Assembly (NCBI RefSeq): GCF_905171775.1
Contig: NC_053490.1
Coordinates: 86,826,286 to 86,890,285 of the forward strand
DNA: 64,000 nt
Source: Rana temporaria
Taxonomy: Eukaryota; Chordata; Amphibia; Anura; Ranidae
Direction of reading: 5' to 3'
Shown: piece by piece, positions 12,220 to 24,252 of the stretch
Layout of the letters: each line of letters begins with the position of its first letter
How positions within the stretch are numbered: position 1 is the first letter of the stretch
The notes under the pieces: generated by a model
Databases searched by the model: none
What the model saw: the letters and a program-made list of their open reading frames with translations, nothing else
Told to the model about the DNA's origin: nothing
Program-made: the position numbers and the translations under genes

Positions 12220-13485
12220 TCACCCCCCTAAAGTCAATACTTTGTAGAGCCACCTTTTGTGGCTATCACAGCTCCAAGTCGCTTTGGATAAGCTTTGGAT
12301 GAGCTTGCCACATCTTACCACTGGGATTTTTGCCCATTCCTCCTTGCAAAACTGCTCCTTCAAGTTGGATGGTTTGCATTTGTGAACAGCAATCTTTAAG
12401 GCTGCATTCACATTGTAACGCCGCGTACGCGGCGTATTTTGCCGCGATTTGTTTACTTTTTTTTACAAATAATTACCATTGATGTCTATGCCCGAACGCC
12501 AATGCCGCCTGAAAAAAAGGGTCCGGGACTTGTTTTCAGGCGGCAGGCGTACGGCGTGAGATGTGAACCATCTCATAGACTTCAATGGAAATTCGCCCCT
12601 CAAGCGGCACGAGCGTCGCGCTTCAGGTGTATATACGCCGAGGTGTGAATGCAGCCTAAGTCTGACCACAGATTTTCTATTGGATTGAGGTCTGGGCTTT
12701 GACTAGGCCATTCCAACACATTTACATTTTTCCCTTAAACCTCTCAAGGGTTTCTTTAGCAGTGTGTTTGGGGGTCATTATTCTGCTGGAAGGTGAACCT
12801 CCGTCCTAGCCTCAAATCACAGAGTGGTACAGTTTTTGCTCAAGAATATCCCTGTATTTAGCACCATCCATCTTTCCCTCAACTCTGACCAGATTCCCAG
12901 TCCTGACTGCTGAAAAACATCCCCACAGCATGATGCTATCACCACCATGTTTCACTGTGGGGATGGTGTTCTTTGGGTGATCTGATGTGTTGGATTTGCA
13001 CCAGACATGTTTTCTTTGATGGCCAAAAAAGTTTAATTTTCGTCTCCTTAGACCAGAGCACCTTCCTCCATACATTTTTTGAGTCTCCCACATGCCTTTA
13101 CGCAAACTCAAAACGTGCCATTTAGTTTTTTGCTGAAAGTAATGGATTTCTTCTGATCATTCTGCCATAAAGCCCAACTCTATGGAGCCTATGGTTTATT
13201 GTCGTCCTATGTACAGATATTAATCCCTGCTGTGGAACTCTGCGGCTTCTCCAGGGTTACCTTAGGTATCTGTGCTGCCTCTCTGATTAATGCCCTCCTT
13301 GCCCGGTCCGTGAGCCAAGTCTCGTGGCAGGTTTGCTGTTGTGCCATGTTCTTTCCATCTGGTTATGATAGATTTGATGGTGCTCCCAGGGATCATCAAA
13401 GATTATTTTTTTTATAACCCAATTCTGACTTGTACTGCTCAACAACATTGTCCCTTACTTGTTTGGAGAGTTCCTTGGTCTTCAT
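12220..13485 (-). pseudogene. Tc1 transposase pseudogene
   Basis: A start codon at 13485 opens MKTKELSKQVRDNVVEQYKS, the usual N-terminus of this Tc1 group (helix-turn-helix DNA-binding region). The DDE-domain piece around 12812-13111 includes KHGGDSIMLWGCF. The D34E glutamate motif PDLNPIENLW is readable near 12680, and the C-terminus, containing FCKEEWAKIP, ends at a stop at 12220. Frameshifts break the frame in several places, and a MITE at 12400-12656 cuts it just after the ENLW motif. The product would have cut and joined TA targets; this copy cannot. Confidence 0.88.
12400..12656. mobile_element. Harbinger-like MITE inside Tc1
   Basis: Termini GGCTGCATTCACA and its inverse are flanked by the 3-bp TSD TAA (12397-12399 and 12657-12659), the PIF/Harbinger pattern. 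The interior is rich in 'cgccg' and 'ggcgt' self-complementary segments. The interrupted Tc1 sequence resumes exactly. Confidence 0.85.
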
Positions 13486-13889
13486 GACAGTGTTTGGTTA
13501 GTGGTGCCTCTTGCTTAGATGTTGCAGCCTCTGGGGCCTTTCAAAAAGGTGTGTATATGTAATGACAGATCATGCGACACTTCAATTGCACACAGGTGGA
13601 CATAATTTCACAAATGATGAGACTTCTGAAGGCAATTGATTGCACGAGAGCTTTTTATGGGCTTCATAACAAAGGGGGTGAATACATACACACATGCTAA
13701 TTATCAGTTTTTTTTTTATTTCTGAAAATGTGTTTTATGCATATATAATTTTCTAATTTTACTTCACCAACCTAGACTATTGTGTTCTGATCCATCACAT
13801 ATAATTCAGATTAAAAAAACATTGAACGAAAGGCTGTAACAAAATAGGAAAAAAAGCCAAGGGGGTGAATACTTTTGCAAGGCACTGTA

Positions 13890-14511
13890 TATCTGTTTCG
13901 GCTTCTGTACCCTTTCTTGTGAAAAACTATTACTACAGCAAGGACCCTAAAATCTCATTCAGCACTGCAAACTTGACAACAATAGTCACTTGAACTACAA
14001 GAGGTGCTGTGCATTTGTGGATCTAATCACAAACCCATCCATAAATGCCCACTACCGAATTTTAACACTGATCCCAGCACAGAGGAAGGAGCAATGCATT
14101 AGTTGCCTACTGCAGCACTGCACATTGCTTATGTGTGACACATGTGTTCCATTAAAATGACTACATCTTGTTTCTCATAGAAAACTACCATACATTATAT
14201 GGGGGGGATACATACTGTATATAGCAAATATAAAAAATTTGCATTCTAAAAAGTTGTAGATGAAAACCAAAGAAGGTAAATTCTATTCACTTGACATTAA
14301 AGATAATTTCTAATAAAATCTAAGGCTATTCCCACACTGCAACTGGTCCACTTAAAACTGCCAAAGAAATCCCACAAGACATTTTAAAGAGTCAGTAGGA
14401 AAACTTTTTTACATACAATAACCACTACAGAAGTCACTTTACCATTTGTGAAAGTCTAGGCTAATTAGCTGTACTTGTTAGTCTCACAAAACAGGATATA
14501 TTGTGCCGTGA
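13890..14511. other. Intergenic, no gene seen
   Basis: This is AT-rich sequence without conserved coding content or a clear repeat. Confidence 0.45.
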
Positions 14512-15019
14512 TTAAAGCGGAGTTCCGGCCACAATTTCACTTTTTAAATATAAATACCCCTGTAATACACAAGCTTAATGTATTCTAGTAAAGTTAGTCT
14601 GTAAACTAAGGTCAGTTTTGTTAGGTTGTTACAGCATTTAGACACTTTATAAAATAGAAATTGACTGGGGCCATCTTAAGTGTGGGCATCATGAAGCCAG
14701 ACTGTATGACTTCCTGGATTTCAGCCTTGCACATGCTCAGTGCTGCACAAGCGGTGTACTGTCCAAGTCACATGATTCTTCGAGACTGGGGAGTGCACAG
14801 ACTCCTGGAAAGTTACACCCACTACATTCCCAGGAGTCTGTGTGGTGTAGGTTAGGAAGCTTAAGCACCTAGGTGCAGGAAGTGGGAAGATTAACTATTC
14901 TGCCTAGCAACAACACTTTGAAGGCATCTAAAAAAAAAAAAAAAATTCTTAAAGGACTAATGACATTTTTTTAAAACTACTGATGTAATGCTATATTTAT
15001 GGGTGGAACTCCACTTTAA
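14512..15019 (-). mobile_element. TTAA-bounded MITE, copy 2
   Basis: An inverted copy of 716-1244 and 42637-43177, with TTAA at both ends. Confidence 0.85.
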
Positions 15020-15788
15020 GGTAGACCTTCACTCACCCATTGTGTTAAAGAATTGCAATTTTTTTTTCTTTCCCTGGATATCTCATTTACTGTCCTCTGC
15101 CTTTCTCACCAAGGCAAAAAATGACAGCCCCAGATACCTTAAATTGGTTGTAAACCTCAGACATGAAATCTGAATAAAGGATATCCCTCTATAGTGTGCA
15201 CGGATCTCAATTAAGGATGGGCTCAGACGTGTCGGCAGCTCCACATGCCCAAGCTCGCCAGCCTCAGCTCAGTTATTGTGAACTGTGTGAATGTGGTGCG
15301 AGGGGCACTTTCCCTCCAATCATCTTAGAGCTCTCCTCACTGAGCGCTGCAGAGTAACTTTATCTGCCTGCTTTCTGAAACTCAGACAAGCTGAATAAAT
15401 TCTGCATTTGAATAGAAAGGTTGAAGATACGCAGGTGCAACTTATGTAGAATTGGTGTGCATCACCTGAGGCCAGTCACTTCACTTGGTATAGGTAAGGG
15501 GTTTACAAATGCTTTAAGGCCTCATGGACACAGGACATTTTTTTTTTTTTTTTTTGGAAGCCAGCAGCGTTTTAGCAAGAAAAAAAGCCTTACACTTGTA
15601 AGTGTCTAAAGCTTTTACAAGCATCAAGCTCTTGGGCATTTTCATTTCATTGGTCACCTGTGGTGCATTCACATCACCACCGGCTGCAAGAACTCATTGA
15701 GACAGCCGGTTGGGGATATGCCCACAGAGGCAGGCCAGGTCTTCAACAGCAGATTACAATAGAGAATATTGGATTTGCTGGATGCGTG
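15020..15788. other. Intergenic, no gene seen
   Basis: Unclassified sequence with a T run near 15538-15556. No coding signal. Confidence 0.4.
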
Positions 15789-16229
15789 TTAACCACTTAA
15801 GCCCCGGACCAATACGCTGTCTAAAGACCCAAGGTGTTTTTACAATTTGGCAATGCGCTGCTTTAACTGGTAATTGCACGGTCATGCAATGTTGTACCGA
15901 AACGAAACTTGCGTCCTTTTCTTCCCACAAATAGAGCTTTATTTTGATGGTATTTGATCGCCTCTGCGATTTTTATTTTTTGCGATATAAACGCGAAAAG
16001 ACCGTAAATTTTGAAAAAAAATGATTTTTCTTATAACAAAAAGTAAAAAATATCGAATAAACTAAATTTTAGTCAAACATTTAGGCCAAAATGTATTCAG
16101 CCACATGTCTTTAGTAAAAAAAATCGCAATAAGCGTATATTTATTGGTTTTCGCAAAAGTTATAGCGTCTACAAACTAGGGTACATTTTCTGGAATTTAC
16201 ACAGCTTTTATTTTATGACTGCCTATCTC

Positions 16230-18880
16230 ATTTCTTGAGGTGCTAAAATGGCAGGGCAGTACAAAACCCCCCCAAATGACCCCATTTTGGAAAGTAGACA
16301 CCCCAAGGAAACTGCTGAGAGGCATGTTGAGTCCATTGAATATTTAATTTTTTTGTCCCAAGTGATTGAATAATGACGAAAAAAAAAAAAAAAAAAAAAT
16401 GTTTACAAAAAGTTGTCACTAAATGATATATTTCTCACACATGCCATGGTTATATGTGGAATTGCACCCCAAAATACATTCTGCTGCTTCTCCTGAGTAC
16501 GGGGATACCACATGTGTGGGACTTTTTGGGAGCCTAGCCGCATACGGGGCCCCAAAACCCAAGCACCGCCTTCAGCATTTCTAAGGGCACAAATTTTTGA
16601 TTTCACTCCTCACTACCTATCAAGGTTTCGAAGGCCATAAAATGCCAAAATAGCAAAAAAAAAAAACAAATGACCCCATTTTGGAAAGTAGACACCCTAA
16701 GCTATTTGCTGAGAGGCATGTCGAGTTCATGGAATATTTTATATTTTGACACAAGTTGCGGGAATATGACAAACTGATTTTTTTTTGCACAAAGTTGTCA
16801 CTAAATGATATATTGCTCACACATGCCATAGTTATATGTGGAATTGCACCCCAAAATACATTCTGCTGCTTCTCCCGAGTACGGGGATACCACATATGTG
16901 GGACTTTTTTGAGCCTAGCCGCATACGGGGCCCCGAAAACAAAGCACCGCCTTCAAGATTTCTAAGGGCATACATTTTTGATTTCACTCCTCACTACCTA
17001 TCACTACCTATCACAGTTTTGAAGGCCATAAAATGCCAAGATGTCACACAACCCCCCCAAATGACCCCATTTTGGAAAGAAGACACCCCAAGCTATTTGC
17101 TGAGAGGCATGTTGAGTCCATGGAATATTTAATTTTATGGCCCCAAGTGATTGAATAATGACCAAAAAAAAAAAAAAAAAAAATTTTACAAAACGTTGTC
17201 ACTAAATGATATATTTCTCACATATGCCATGGGCATATGTGGAATTGCACCCCAAAATACATTCTGCTGCTTCTCCTGAGTACGGGGATACCACATGTGT
17301 GGGACTTTTTGGGAGCCTAGCCGCGTACGGGACCCCGAAAACCAATCACCGCCTTCAGGATTTCTAAGGGCATAAATTTTTGATTTCACTCCTCACTACC
17401 TATCACAGTTTCGAAGGCAATAAAATGCCAAAACAGCACAAAACCCCCCCAAATGACCCCATTTTGGAAAGTAGACACCCCAAGCTATTTGCTGAGAGGG
17501 ATGTTGAGTCCATGGAATATTTATTTTTTTTGCCCCAAGTCACTGAATAATGACCATAAAAAAAAATTACAAAACGTTGTCACTAAATGATATATATATA
17601 TAACGGTTATATGTGGAATTGCACCCCAAAATACATTCTGCTGCTTCTCCTGAGTACGGGGATACCACATGTGTGGGACTTTTTGGGAGCCTAGCCGCGT
17701 ACGGGGCCCCGAAAACCAAGCACTGCCTTCAAGATTTGTGTGAGTGAAATCAAAAATTTATGTCCTTAGAAATCTTGAAGGCGGTGCTTGGTTTTCGGGG
17801 TCTCATACGCGGCTAGGCTCCCAAAAAGTCCCACACATGTGGTATCCCCGTACTCAGGAGAAGCAGCAGAATGTATTTTGGGGTGCAATTCCACATATAA
17901 CCATGGCATGTGTGAGAAATATATCATTTAGTGACAATGTTTTGTACATTTTTTTATTTTAATTTTTTTTGGTCATGATTCAATCACTTGGGGCAAAAAA
18001 ATTAAATATTCCATGGACTCAACATGCCTCTCAGCAAATAGCTTGGGGTGTCTACTTTCCAAAATGGGGTCATTTGGGGGGTTTTTGTGCTATTTTGGCA
18101 TTTTATGGCCTTCGAAACTGTGATAGGTAGTGAGGAGTGAAATCAAAAATTTGCGCCCTTAGAAATGCTAAAGGCGGTGCTTGGTTTTCGGGGTCCCGTA
18201 CGCGGCTAGGCTCCCAAAAAGTCCCAAACATGTGGTATCCCCGTACTCAGGAGAAGCAGCAGAATGTATTTTAGGGTGCAACTCCACATATAACCATGGC
18301 ATGTGTGAGCAATATATCATTTAGTGACAAATTTTTTTTTTTTTTTCTCATTATTCAATCACTTTGGACAAAAAAAAAAAAATCAATGGACTCAACATGC
18401 CTCTCAGCAGTTTCCTTGGGGTGTCTTCTTTCCAAAATGGGGTCATTTGGGTTTTTTTTGTTCTATTTTGGCATTTTATGGCCTTCGAAACTGTGATAGG
18501 TAGTGAGGAGTGAAATCAAAAATTTACACCCTTAGAAAGCCTGAAGGCGGTGATTGGTTTTTGGGGTCCCGTACGCGGCTAGGCTCCCAAAAAGTCTCAC
18601 ACATGTGGTATCCCCGTACTCAGGAGAAGCAGCAGAATGCATTTTGGGGTGTAATTCCACATATGCCCATGGCATGTTTGAGCAATATATCATTTAGTGA
18701 CAACTTTGCGCAAAAAAAAAAATATATATATATATATATTTATATTTCCCGCAACTTGGGTCAAAATCTAAAATATTCCATGGACTTAAGATGCCTCTCA
18801 GCAAATAGCTTGGGGTGTCTACTTTCCAAAATGGGGTAATTTGGGGGGGTTTTGAATTGTCCTGGCATTTTATACACAAC
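16230..18880. repeat. About 390-bp repeats, direct then inverted
   Basis: The landmark 'ccaaaatacattctgctgct' occurs in plus orientation near 16470, 16850, 17250 and 17625, and in minus orientation near 17870, 18260 and 18640. Orientation flips near 17735-17745, so the block forms a giant imperfect foldback. The many short frames beginning MKSK or ending FSDN are translations of these repeats. Confidence 0.9.
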
Positions 18881-18889
18881 AATTAGAAG

Positions 18890-20078
18890 CTTATGTCACA
18901 CATCACCCACTCTTCTAACCACTTGAAGAAAAAGCCCTTTCTGACACTGTTTGTTTACATAAAAACATATTATTTTTGTTGCAAGAAAGTTAAGTTGAAC
19001 CCCCAAACATTATATATTTTTTTAAAGCAAAGGCCCTACAGATTAAAATGGTGGGTGTTGCAAATTTTTTTTCCACACAGTATTTGCGCAGCGTTTTTTC
19101 AAACGCATTTTTTGGGGAAAAAATACACTTTTTTTTATTTTAAAGCACTAAAACACACTATATTGCCCAAATTATTGATGAAATAAAAATTATGATCTTA
19201 GGCCGAGTACATGGATACCAAACACGACATACTTTAAAATTGCGCACAAACGCGCAGTGGCGACAAACTACATACATTTTTAAAAGCCTTTAAAAGCCTT
19301 TACAGGTTACCACATTAGATTTACAGAGTAGGTCTACTGCTAAAATGACTGCCCTCGATCTGCCCTTCGCGGTGATACCTCACATGCATGGTGCAATTGC
19401 TGTTTACATATGACTCCAGACCGACGCTTGCGTTCGCCTTTGCGCAAGAGCAGGGGGGGACAGGGATGCTTTTTTTTATTTTTTTATTTTTTTATATATT
19501 TATTTCGCTTTTTTTATTTTATTTGTTAACTGTTCCTTCCATTTATTTATTTTTTTACCATTTTTATTGTTATCTCAGGGAATGTAAATATCCCTTATGA
19601 TAGCAATAGTTAGTGACAGGTACTCTTTTTTTTTTAAATGGGGTCTATTAGACCCTAGATCTTTCCTCTGCCCTCAAAGCATCTGACCACACCAAGATCG
19701 GTGTGATAAAATGCTTTCCCATATTCTCAATGGCGCCGTTTATATCTGGGGGGGGGGACATTCCCTCCCACTGAATGTAAAAGCAGTCTAGAGGCTAATT
19801 AGCCGCTAGGACTGCTTTTACATGAAAGCCGACCGCTGGCTGAAAAGAATGATACCAAGATGATGCCTAAACCCGCAGGCATCATTCTGGTATAACCATT
19901 CAAAGTCCAGCAACATACCAGTACGTTGATGGTTCTTGTTGGACATGTATTGTAATCTTTTTTTTTTTTCATGCAGCCTGTTGGCTGAACAAAAAAAAGA
20001 TTGATCGGTGGGTATGCCCACCATTAGAATACCTCCCTTCATCCACCCACTTCTAATGATGGGCATACATGCACCATT
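18890..20078. other. Non-coding interior of piggyBac element
   Basis: The sequence is AT-rich with T-rich runs at 19470-19560. No domain-bearing frame was found. Confidence 0.45.
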
Positions 20079-20900
20079 TATATATGCCGAAGCATGGGGG
20101 CATCCTCCCGCAAAAAAGTTATGCCGCGTACGGTCGGACTTTTCTATGCCGCGTACACACGGTCGGACTTTTCTATGCCGTGTACACATGGTCAGACTTT
20201 TCCACAGGAAAGCCTCCGTAGGAATGTCAACCGTATGTACGCGGCATTAGGAGCAAAATCGCTCCTCCGCCCCTAATGCCCCCATGCTCCGGCATATATG
20301 CTCTTTTTTGAACTGTAGTGGTGAAATCACCTCCTACAGCATTGGAGTCGCGGCTTTATATATCGTGGGAGCAAACACTGTTGCTGTCACGCTAAATAAA
20401 TCCGCACTGCAACTGAATGGCGTACCTGCTAAGCAAATGATGGTTAACATTAAAACAAAGTAACATTCCAGTATAACAGTAAGATCATACCATACCTGCA
20501 AAGCAAATACCTATAAAAAAAACATAGTAAAAAATAAAACATTTTTTAACGCAACCTGTGCCTAAAATATATATATGCCGAAGCATAGGGGCATCCTCCC
20601 GCAAAAAAGTTATGCCGCGTACGGTCGGACTTTTCTATGCCGCGTACACACGGTCGGACTTTTCTATGCCGTGTACACATGGTCAGACTTTTCCACGGGA
20701 AAGCCTCCGTAGGAATGTCAACCGTATGTACGCGGCATTAGGAGCAAAATCGCTCCTCCGCCCCTGCTGCCCCCATGCTTCGGCATATATGCTCTTTTTT
20801 TTAACTGTGGTGGTGAAATCACCTCCTACAGCACTGGAGTCGCGGCTTTATATATCGTGGGAGCAAACGCTGTTGCTGTCAAGATAAATAAGTCCGCGCA
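20079..20900 (+). repeat. Duplicated hairpin unit, 491-bp offset
   Basis: Two near-identical segments begin at about 20079 and 20570. Each opens with a hairpin (20081-20299; 20572-20790) made by 'tatatgccgaagcat' and its inverse, with repeated 'ccgcgtacacacggtcgga' inside, followed by about 100 bp of shared flank. It looks like a tandem duplication of a MITE plus flank. Confidence 0.85.
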
Positions 20901-21218
20901 ACAGCTGAATGGCATACCTGAAAACAGTAAAGTAAATTACATACCTGAAAAGCAAGCATGAAAAAACACAACAACAATAAAACTTTGCAGAATAGAATAC
21001 AGTAAAAAAGAGAAGAACAATAGAGAGAGAATAGAGAGGGAGAGAACAATAAAACGACAACTATTTTTTTATTTTATTTTTTTCCTTTTTTTTTTTTTTA
21101 ACACTTTTTTTTGTAACTGTTCAACTTTTCGGTTCCAGGTTTGGGTCTCTCAAAATGCGATGGCATCTTGGGAGACCCTCTGTAAGTGAGCCTAGCCTGT
21201 GTAATGTTTTGCCCTACG

Positions 21219-21445
21219 CTAATACTTCACTAGTGTGTGGAAGCGTTCAAAACATTCCCCAATACAAAGACCAGGATCGGCAGGACATTTGGGACAAAAA
21301 TAACGGGTGTCACGCCTAAATCCGCGCTTGGTACAGACACGACATCTTCTTTGGGGGGTTCGTTGGGTAGGGGTACTCTCGATGGCATACAAAAAATGCC
21401 TCTCATGCAGTCGGCTTACTGCATTTGGTAGGGGCTGGTGAGGTA
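21219..21445 (-). pseudogene. Frameshifted piggyBac cysteine-rich domain
   Basis: In the frame one base off from the main transposase frame, the minus strand reads HERHFLYAIE, then RRCRVCTKRGF, YFCPKCP and GLCIGECFERFH before a stop at 21221-21219. That is the Cys/His cross-brace zinc domain that ends piggyBac transposases and contributes to end binding. It lies immediately after the stop of the 584-codon frame, so a single-base indel near 21430-21450 has probably detached it. Confidence 0.85.
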
Positions 21446-23170
21446 CAGTACCGCCTGGATACAGGATATGATGATATCCTTCTGGAATTGAAGGAAGGAT
21501 TCATTCCGTCCTGAAGCTCTGTATACGACATGAGCATTCAGTAGAGCCAATTGGAATAAATGTAGAGACACTTTTTTGTACCAGCGTCTCGTCTTGCGGG
21601 CAATATGATACGGCGCCATCAACTGGTCGTTGAGGTCCACCCCTCCCATGTTTTGGTTATATTCGTGGACACAGAGGGGTTTCTCCACAACACCAGTCGC
21701 CGTACGAATTTGTACTGTCGTGTCTGCGTGAAGGGTGGTAAGAACGAAAACATTCCTATTGTCCCGCCACTTCACAGCGAGCAAATTTTTACATCTGAAG
21801 CAGGCTCTCGCCCCCAGGCTAAGACGGGCATCTACAAGCCTCTGGGGGAAGCCCCGGCGATTAGGTCGCACGGTGCCACATGCTCCAATCTGATGATCAA
21901 ACAAGTGGCTAAAAAGTGGCACGCTGCTGTAAAAATTGTCCACGTATAAGTGGTACCCCTTTCCGAATAAGGGTGACACCAAGTCCCAAACGATCTTGCC
22001 AGCGCTCCCCATGTAATCTGGGCATCCTTCCGGCTCTACCTCACTATCTTTGCCCTCGTAAACCCTAAAGCTCCATGTGTAGCCTGTGGCCCTGTCACAG
22101 AGCTTATAGAGCTTGACCCCGTATCTGGCACGCTTGCTGGGAAGGTACTGTTTGAAAGACAAGCGGCCAGCAAATTTAATGAGGGACTCATCAACGCAAA
22201 CAACCTGCTGGGGATTAAACAAGGCTGCAAAACGTTCGTTGAAATGGTTTACGAGGGACCGAATTTTGTAGAGCCGGTCAAATTCAGGGTCTCCACGTGG
22301 ACGACAAAGTGCATTGTCACTGAAATGCATAAACCGCAGGATCGCCTCGTATCGTTTCCTGGCCATGTGAGCAGAGAACACGGGCATATGGTCAATGGGA
22401 TGTGTGGACCAATACATCCGCAATGACGGAAATGGGTGTATGCCCATGTTGAGGGTAAGGCCCAGAAATGTCTTAAATTCGAAAACCTCAAGAGGTTTCC
22501 ATTCTTTGGCAAGGAGAGACTGGGGGTTAGCGGCGATGTAGGTACCAGCATATAAATTAGTCTGGTCCACAATAGATCTATAGAGATCTTCCGTGAAAAA
22601 CAGCGAATAAAAATCAAGTGACGTAAAGTTCGCTGTATCCACCTGAATACCGGGTTGGCCAGTGAATGGGGGAAGTACGGGTTCTGCAGTGGTGGGGACC
22701 CAATCAGGATAGGCAAATTCTGCAGGAAGGGCACGACGGGCCTGTCTTTGTCTTCTTCTTGGTGGCAGCGGGACACTACTTGTGCTTGCCACCTCGCCAG
22801 CTTGAACTGCACTTATGGGACTCGCCACGTCGCCACGTCTTACTGCAGTGCTGGATGAACGACCAGGGTGTACTAGGCCGCTGGTGCTTGCCAATCCACC
22901 AGAAGGAATAGCGGCGCTAGTACTGGCTCTCTGCTCCATACAAGGGTCCTGCGGTTCTTGCTGCTCAACAACATCAGAATGGGGTCGGGTACGCCTGGCC
23001 TTAGCAGGGACCACTACTCCGTCGTCCGAGCTATCTGACATGGAGCCGCTGTCGTAAACAGGATCGTATTCTGAGCCAGATTCTGTCAGATGCGTGACCT
23101 CCTCTTCTTCACCATCTGACATGCACAGAATCCTGACGGCCTCTTCACCACTGTACATTCGCTTTGCCAT
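21416..23170 (-). CDS. piggyBac-like transposase, C-terminus frameshifted
   Basis: This 584-codon frame starts MAKRMYSGEE. Residues 1-130 are acidic and low complexity, as is usual at piggyBac N-termini. The catalytic DDD core is complete: D327 in CVDESLIKF, D411 in LYVDNFYSS and D512 in MGGVDLNDQ. Flanking blocks GRLSFKQYLPSKRARYGVK and ARKTRRWYKK also fit the family. The enzyme excises and inserts DNA at TTAA through hairpin intermediates. The frame stops at YQMQ just before the cysteine-rich domain, which continues out of frame (21219-21445), so the protein as read probably lacks full end-binding ability. Few other lesions are visible, suggesting recent activity. It is a mobile-element gene; I see no sign of domestication such as introns or loss of terminal repeats. 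Confidence 0.9.
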   Translation of the reverse strand: MAKRMYSGEEAVRILCMSDGEEEEVTHLTESGSEYDPVYDSGSMSDSSDDGVVVPAKARRTRPHSDVVEQQEPQDPCMEQRASTSAAIPSGGLASTSGLVHPGRSSSTAVRRGDVASPISAVQAGEVASTSSVPLPPRRRQRQARRALPAEFAYPDWVPTTAEPVLPPFTGQPGIQVDTANFTSLDFYSLFFTEDLYRSIVDQTNLYAGTYIAANPQSLLAKEWKPLEVFEFKTFLGLTLNMGIHPFPSLRMYWSTHPIDHMPVFSAHMARKRYEAILRFMHFSDNALCRPRGDPEFDRLYKIRSLVNHFNERFAALFNPQQVVCVDESLIKFAGRLSFKQYLPSKRARYGVKLYKLCDRATGYTWSFRVYEGKDSEVEPEGCPDYMGSAGKIVWDLVSPLFGKGYHLYVDNFYSSVPLFSHLFDHQIGACGTVRPNRRGFPQRLVDARLSLGARACFRCKNLLAVKWRDNRNVFVLTTLHADTTVQIRTATGVVEKPLCVHEYNQNMGGVDLNDQLMAPYHIARKTRRWYKKVSLHLFQLALLNAHVVYRASGRNESFLQFQKDIIISCIQAVLYLTSPYQMQ

Positions 23171-23740
23171 TTTGGGTTTTAAATTTAGTGGTACACTGGT
23201 GATGATTCACAGGTAAAAAAAGCACCTGACTATAGAAAGGAAAATGTAGAAAACGCTTCCAAAAAAACTGTTAGCGATCGCAGGGATCAGGCCTGTCTCT
23301 ACGAACGCTGCAGTTGTGTGTTGTGTTTTTGAAGTGACAGTGATCGATCGATACTGCACTTGGGTGGGTTGGGCTGGGCAGAGGGGGAAAACGCAGGTGC
23401 TAGCGGGTATCTGGGCTGATTCCGCTAACAATGCGTTTTTGGGTACCCTAAACTGCTGGGTACGCTAGTATAGATCTGATCAGATCAGGTATCGATCCGT
23501 TCAGATACTATACCACTAAGGGGGGTGTATGCTTTGCGAGTGGGTGTAAGCGGTACTGGCACTAACCTAACGCTACCTGGGGCGATGCAGACCCTGACTG
23601 ACGCTAAAATTTAATTTATATCACCCGCCGGGCGATCAGGGGGTTAAACCTTTATTGGGTTATATACGGCGGGTGCCCTGATGCTATAAACAGCAAACTA
23701 ACCAACCAGCGTCAACCGTAACACTTATACGGTGATCACT

Positions 23741-24252
23741 GGTGAAAGGGTTACCTAGGGGGCAATCAGGGGTTAAAAACTTTATTTATGGGGGTACCTA
23801 ATGCTATAGAACCTGGCGGCGAACCTCAAAAAAAACTAACTGCCTAGCGGCAACAGTGACACTAATACAGCGATCAGAAAATCGATCGCTTAGTGACACT
23901 GGCAATAGGGGGTGAAAGGGTTAACTAGGGGGCAATCAGGGGTTAAAAACTTTATTTATGGGGGTTCCTAACGCTATAGAACCTGGCGGCGAACCTCAAA
24001 AAAAAAACTAACTGCCTAGCGGCAACAGTGACACTAATACAGCGATCAGAAAGTCGATCGCTTAGTGACACTGGCAATAGGGGGTGAAAAGGTTAACTAG
24101 GGGGCAATCAGGGGTTAAAAACTTTATTTATGGGGGTTCCTAACGCTATAGAACCTGGCGGCGAACCTCAAAAAAAACTAACTGCCTGGCGGCAACAGTG
24201 ACACTAATACAGCGATCAGAAAATCGATCGCTTAGTGACACTGGCAATAGGG
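23741..24252 (+). repeat. Tandem repeat, about 170 bp unit, 3 copies
   Basis: Units start at 23741, 23911 and 24083 with 'ggtgaaagggtta', and each includes 'aacctggcggcgaacctc' and 'cgatcgcttagtgacac'. The array lies between the transposase start and the right end of the element. It could carry transposase or promoter sites, but that is speculative. Confidence 0.9.

Larger units (their letters stand above)
12010..13887 (-). mobile_element. Tc1-like transposon, decayed
   Basis: TA dinucleotides flank inverted termini CAGTGCCTTGCAAAAGTATTC (12010) and the reverse complement ending at 13887. The element is about 1.6 kb without the 257-bp MITE nested at 12400-12656. It carries a broken minus-strand transposase. 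Confidence 0.93.
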
